Origin: Alteribacter lacisalsi
GTDB taxonomy: Bacteria; Bacillota; Bacilli; Bacillales; Salisediminibacteriaceae
NCBI RefSeq assembly: GCF_003226345.1
Contig: NZ_PDOF01000003.1
Span: 558,001-622,000 of the forward strand
Direction: 5' to 3'
Length of the DNA: 64,000 nucleotides
Shown: positions 61,313-64,000 of the stretch, piece after piece
How the letters are laid out: every line of letters begins with the position of its first letter
Position numbering within the stretch: the first letter of the stretch is position 1
The notes under the pieces: model-generated
What the model saw: only the letters and a program-made list of their open reading frames with translations
Databases searched by the model: none
What the model was told of the DNA's origin: nothing
Program-made: the position numbers and the translations under genes

Positions 61313-62230
61313 ATGAACAGTCAGTGGATTTTTCTTAGTGGAGAGTTTGTCCGTAAGGAAGACGCAGTCATTTCCGTTTACGACCATGGATTTTTATACG
61401 GAGATGGGGTGTTTGAAGGACTGAGAGTTTACAGCGGAAATGTCTTTAAACTCGAAGAACACCTTGACCGCCTCTATGATTCAGCTAAATCAATAATGCT
61501 TGAAGTTCCGTATACGAAGGAGGAAATGACCTCCATTATTACGGGCACCGTGCAGCGCAATCAGCTGGAAAGTGCCTATATCCGCGTCGTTGTTTCCAGA
61601 GGTGCAGGCAACCTGGGTCTTGATCCTGCTGCATGTGCAGAACCGCGCGTGGTAGTGATCGCTGAGAAACTGAGCATGTTTCCTGAAGAGCTTTATGATC
61701 AGGGACTTCGTCTGGGATCGGTGGCAAGCAGAAGAAACCGGCCGGACGTGCTCAGCCCGCAGGTAAAATCACTCAACTATCTGAACAACATCCTTGTGAA
61801 AATTGAAGCGAATCAGGCCGGTGTTGACGAAGCCCTCATGCTCAACGACCAGGGCTACGTTACGGAAGGTTCGGCAGATAATATTTTCATCGTGAAGAAC
61901 GGTACCATCTATACACCGCCCGTTCATCTTGGTGCGCTTGAAGGGATCACCAGAAATACCATCATTGAACTCGCTGAAGAAGCAGGATATAAGATGAAAG
62001 AGCAGGCGTTTACCCGCCATGATGTTTTCGTAGCTGATGAGGTGTTCCTGACAGGAACGGCAGTTGAAGTTATCGCAGCTGTGGACGTTGATGGAAGAAA
62101 GATTGCTGACGGACGTCCCGGCGAGGTTACCCGTCATCTCCGCACACTATTTAAAGAAAGAGTAACGACTGACGGAGTTCAGTGTTATCCAGATGTCACA
62201 GCCAGCAAGGCAGCTGTAAACGTCGTGTAA
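61313..62230 (+). CDS. ilvE: Branched-chain amino acid aminotransferase IlvE
   Basis: The 305-residue class IV PLP aminotransferase has YDHGFLYGDGVFEGLRVY near residue 20, the cofactor lysine in QVKSLNYLNN near residue 150, and EGSADNIFIV plus GITRNTIIELAEE, the phosphate-binding loops. It converts branched-chain amino acids and 2-oxoacids in the cytoplasm. AAGGAAGGAG precedes the ATG at 61313. The next gene, cstA, starts 21 bases later, so the two appear co-transcribed. No other ilv or leu genes are adjacent. D-amino acid aminotransferases share this fold but differ in the EGLRVY region. Confidence 0.92.
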   Translation: MNSQWIFLSGEFVRKEDAVISVYDHGFLYGDGVFEGLRVYSGNVFKLEEHLDRLYDSAKSIMLEVPYTKEEMTSIITGTVQRNQLESAYIRVVVSRGAGNLGLDPAACAEPRVVVIAEKLSMFPEELYDQGLRLGSVASRRNRPDVLSPQVKSLNYLNNILVKIEANQAGVDEALMLNDQGYVTEGSADNIFIVKNGTIYTPPVHLGALEGITRNTIIELAEEAGYKMKEQAFTRHDVFVADEVFLTGTAVEVIAAVDVDGRKIADGRPGEVTRHLRTLFKERVTTDGVQCYPDVTASKAAVNVV

Positions 62231-62251
62231 CGCTGTCCGTGGAGGGTCATC

Positions 62252-63694
62252 ATGGCAACATTTCTACTCTCAATCGTACTCCTGATTGTTGGCTATATGG
62301 TCTATTCAAAAGTCGTAGAACGGATCTTCGGAATTAACGATGCTAAACCAACCCCTGCATACACCAAGGGTGACGGTATGGATTACGTGCCAATGCCCTG
62401 GTGGAAAGGCAGTCTGATTCAACTCTTGAATATTGCCGGCCTTGGCCCCATCTTCGGAGCGATCCTAGGTGCCTTTTACGGACCGGTTGCGTTTATCTGG
62501 ATCGTAATTGGTACACTCTTTGCCGGTGCCGTTCACGATTACTTCTCAGGTATGCTGTCTCTGCGCCATAACGGCGAACAGTACCCGACGATTGTCGGCC
62601 GCTACCTCGGAAAATCGGTCCGTTTCTTTATTCATATTGTTTCTATTCTTCTTATGATTCTGGTCGCGGCTGCCTTTACAGCAGGTCCGGCTCAGCTGAT
62701 TGCCGAGATTACACCAATCAGCTTTATGTTTGCACTAGGTCTTATTTTTACGTATTTCCTCATGGCAGCCGTGCTGCCGGTTAATAAAATTATCGGTAAG
62801 GTGTATCCCGTTTTTGGTGCGATTCTTATCTTTATGGCTGTAGCTGTATGTGGTGCCCTTCTCTTTTCGGGCCACCAGATTCCAAATGTTACGGCAAGCA
62901 ACCTGCACCCTGATAACCTGCCGCTGTGGCCGCTGATGATGGTAACCATCTCCTGCGGTGCAATTTCCGGCTTCCATGCGACACAAAGCCCTATTATTGC
63001 CCGGACAATAAAGAAAGAATCAGAAGGGCGCAAGGTCTTTTACGGCGCTATGGTAGCTGAAGGGATTATCGCTCTAATCTGGGCTGCCGCCGCTATGACC
63101 TTCTTCGGCGGTACCGGCGGACTTGCAGCAGCACACGCAGCAGCCGGTCCAGCAGGTGTAGTAAATGAAATCTCCACTTCCCTGCTCGGGACGCTCGGCG
63201 GTATCCTTGCGATTCTCGGTGTGATCATCCTGCCGATTACCACAGGCGATACAGCTCTTCGTTCCTCAAGAATGATGCTCACAGAGCTTCTCGGAAAAGG
63301 TTTTTCCAAGATTAAAGGGAAAAAAGCTGTTATTTTTGCAACCATTCCGGTCACTGTGCCGGCTATATTTCTTGCGACGATTGATTATACGTTTCTCTGG
63401 CGCTACGTCGGCTGGACTAACCAGCTGGTAGCTACCGTTATGCTCTGGACAGCTGCCATGTACCTGCTGAAACATCAAAAGGTGCATTGGATCTGCGGGG
63501 TTCCTGCACTGTTCATGACAGCCGTTGTGAGTACGTATATCTTTTATGCTCCTGAAGGCTTCGGGATGGCGTATGAACCGTCTCTGGCAATCGGCCTTTC
63601 ATTAACGAGTGTTGTACTCGCCTGGTATATAAAGCAGATTTTTGCTCACCGTAAGGAAAAGCAGGAACATTCCGTTTCATCTATTGCTTCCTGA
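62252..63694 (+). CDS. cstA: CstA family carbon starvation transporter (short form)
   Basis: The 480-residue protein has about 12 hydrophobic segments. CstA motifs include NIAGLGPIFGAILGAFYGPVAFIWIV near residue 72, GAVHDYFSGMLSLRHNG, and SGFHATQSPIIARTI near residue 245, with GDTALRSSRMML later. E. coli CstA and YjiY (BtsT) import pyruvate or peptides with protons; this version is shorter than those. GGAGGGTCATC precedes the ATG at 62252. It follows ilvE closely. The substrate here is undecided; pyruvate would fit co-expression with a 2-oxoacid-using aminotransferase. Confidence 0.9.
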   Translation: MATFLLSIVLLIVGYMVYSKVVERIFGINDAKPTPAYTKGDGMDYVPMPWWKGSLIQLLNIAGLGPIFGAILGAFYGPVAFIWIVIGTLFAGAVHDYFSGMLSLRHNGEQYPTIVGRYLGKSVRFFIHIVSILLMILVAAAFTAGPAQLIAEITPISFMFALGLIFTYFLMAAVLPVNKIIGKVYPVFGAILIFMAVAVCGALLFSGHQIPNVTASNLHPDNLPLWPLMMVTISCGAISGFHATQSPIIARTIKKESEGRKVFYGAMVAEGIIALIWAAAAMTFFGGTGGLAAAHAAAGPAGVVNEISTSLLGTLGGILAILGVIILPITTGDTALRSSRMMLTELLGKGFSKIKGKKAVIFATIPVTVPAIFLATIDYTFLWRYVGWTNQLVATVMLWTAAMYLLKHQKVHWICGVPALFMTAVVSTYIFYAPEGFGMAYEPSLAIGLSLTSVVLAWYIKQIFAHRKEKQEHSVSSIAS

Positions 63695-63696
63695 TC

Positions 63697-63740
63697 AAAA
63701 GGAGCAGGCAGGGTCTCTCCCTCCTGCTCCTTTTTCCTTT
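63697..63740 (+). terminator. Intrinsic terminator after cstA
   Basis: GGAGCAGG and CCTGCTCC form a perfect 8-bp stem, with inner GGG/CCC, followed by TTTTT. Confidence 0.88.
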
Positions 63741-64000
63741 TTATCATCTCTTGATTTCGTTTAATTTCGTTTGAGAATGACATATTTCTCAGGAAATAAT
63801 GACCTCTATTGCTGATGGGAACAGACGTGTTTTTTAATGGCTGATTTCGGAAAGGTTGTTGTTTTTCTACGCTGCAGCCCGACGCTTTCCGCGGGCAACA
63901 CCACTCTGCGGGGTCTTCGGTCGTTGTAGCAGCAATCTACACTAAAATAGTTTTTTTATATACGATAACCCGTCCAATCACTATCTGGGCAAGTAAATAG
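63741..64000. other. Downstream intergenic region with a dispersed-element fragment
   Basis: No gene is evident up to the window edge. At 63873-63928 the blocks GCTTTCCGCGGGC and TCTGCGGGGTCTTCGG match an inverted piece of the GC-rich dispersed element (compare 48418-48537). Confidence 0.45.

Overview
The window looks like chromosomal DNA of a Bacillaceae bacterium, probably a moderately GC-rich halo/alkaliphilic relative such as Salisediminibacterium, Alteribacter or Alkalicoccus (the genus is a guess). The evidence is strong Shine-Dalgarno sites, frequent TTG/GTG starts, U-tailed intrinsic terminators, and many genes with clear Bacillus subtilis counterparts: yojF-bshB2 (bacillithiol), ltaS, pdxK, cshA, yhfW, ywbE, kipI/kipA-type pxp genes, yciC/zagA and a second YidC. 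Candidate CcpA (cre), Zur and ParB (parS) sites also fit Firmicutes. I saw no prophage, IS element, CRISPR array, rRNA or tRNA.

Layout. 1-1350: end of a sucrose operon (GH32 sucrose hydrolase cut by the left edge, fructokinase). 1604-3744: an ATP-grasp ligase and the YojF-BshB2 pair. 3864-14939: an acidic lipoprotein, a small membrane protein, LtaS, aminopeptidase AmpS, PdxK, a diguanylate cyclase, a sodium/amino-acid symporter and a YjiH-type membrane protein. 15350-24652: a catabolic island for glycosylglycerate compatible solutes: RpiR-type regulator, MngA-like PTS permease, GH38 MngB-like hydrolase, GH13_18 phosphorylase and glycerate kinase. 24849-35096: lipoprotein, serine hydrolase, a zinc-responsive pair (FAD protein and ZagA) behind two abutting Zur boxes, a parS-like site, folate cyclo-ligase-like protein, CshA, cold-shock protein and RidA. 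35097-45141: NERD protein, pxpBAC 5-oxoprolinase, MscL with a zinc ribbon, a three-gene ATP-grasp/alpha-E/transglutaminase operon, and a Rieske flavoprotein. 45481-52828: a small peptide gene, a tryptophan 2,3-dioxygenase-like protein and a formate dehydrogenase module (moaA, fdhD, FdhF/YdeP-type oxidoreductase, DUF2294, OFA-family transporter). 53476-63694: MscS-related channel, RlmI-type methyltransferase, YidC2 with a MifM-like regulatory leader, DEAD-box helicase, YwbE, 3-methyladenine glycosylase, YetF-like protein, IlvE and CstA.

The two most interesting systems. (1) The 15-25 kb island would import mannosylglycerate as a phosphate ester, cleave it with GH38, phosphorolyse glucosylglycerate with GH13_18, and feed both glycerate streams into glycerate kinase. 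(2) Upstream of yidC2, a membrane-anchored leader ORF encodes a MifM-like Trp...Pro-acidic segment. Directly after that segment the mRNA can form an 11-bp hairpin that sequesters the yidC2 Shine-Dalgarno sequence. This is the arrangement expected for translation-arrest control of a membrane insertase, but with a leader that runs out of frame into yidC2.

Intergenic regions carry several short repeat families: a 21-bp-period repeat at two loci, a 51-bp tandem palindromic repeat, a 20-bp AT-rich tandem repeat, and copies of a GC-rich dispersed element, one bounded by perfect 13-bp inverted repeats. All functional calls rest on reading motifs by eye; no database search was run.
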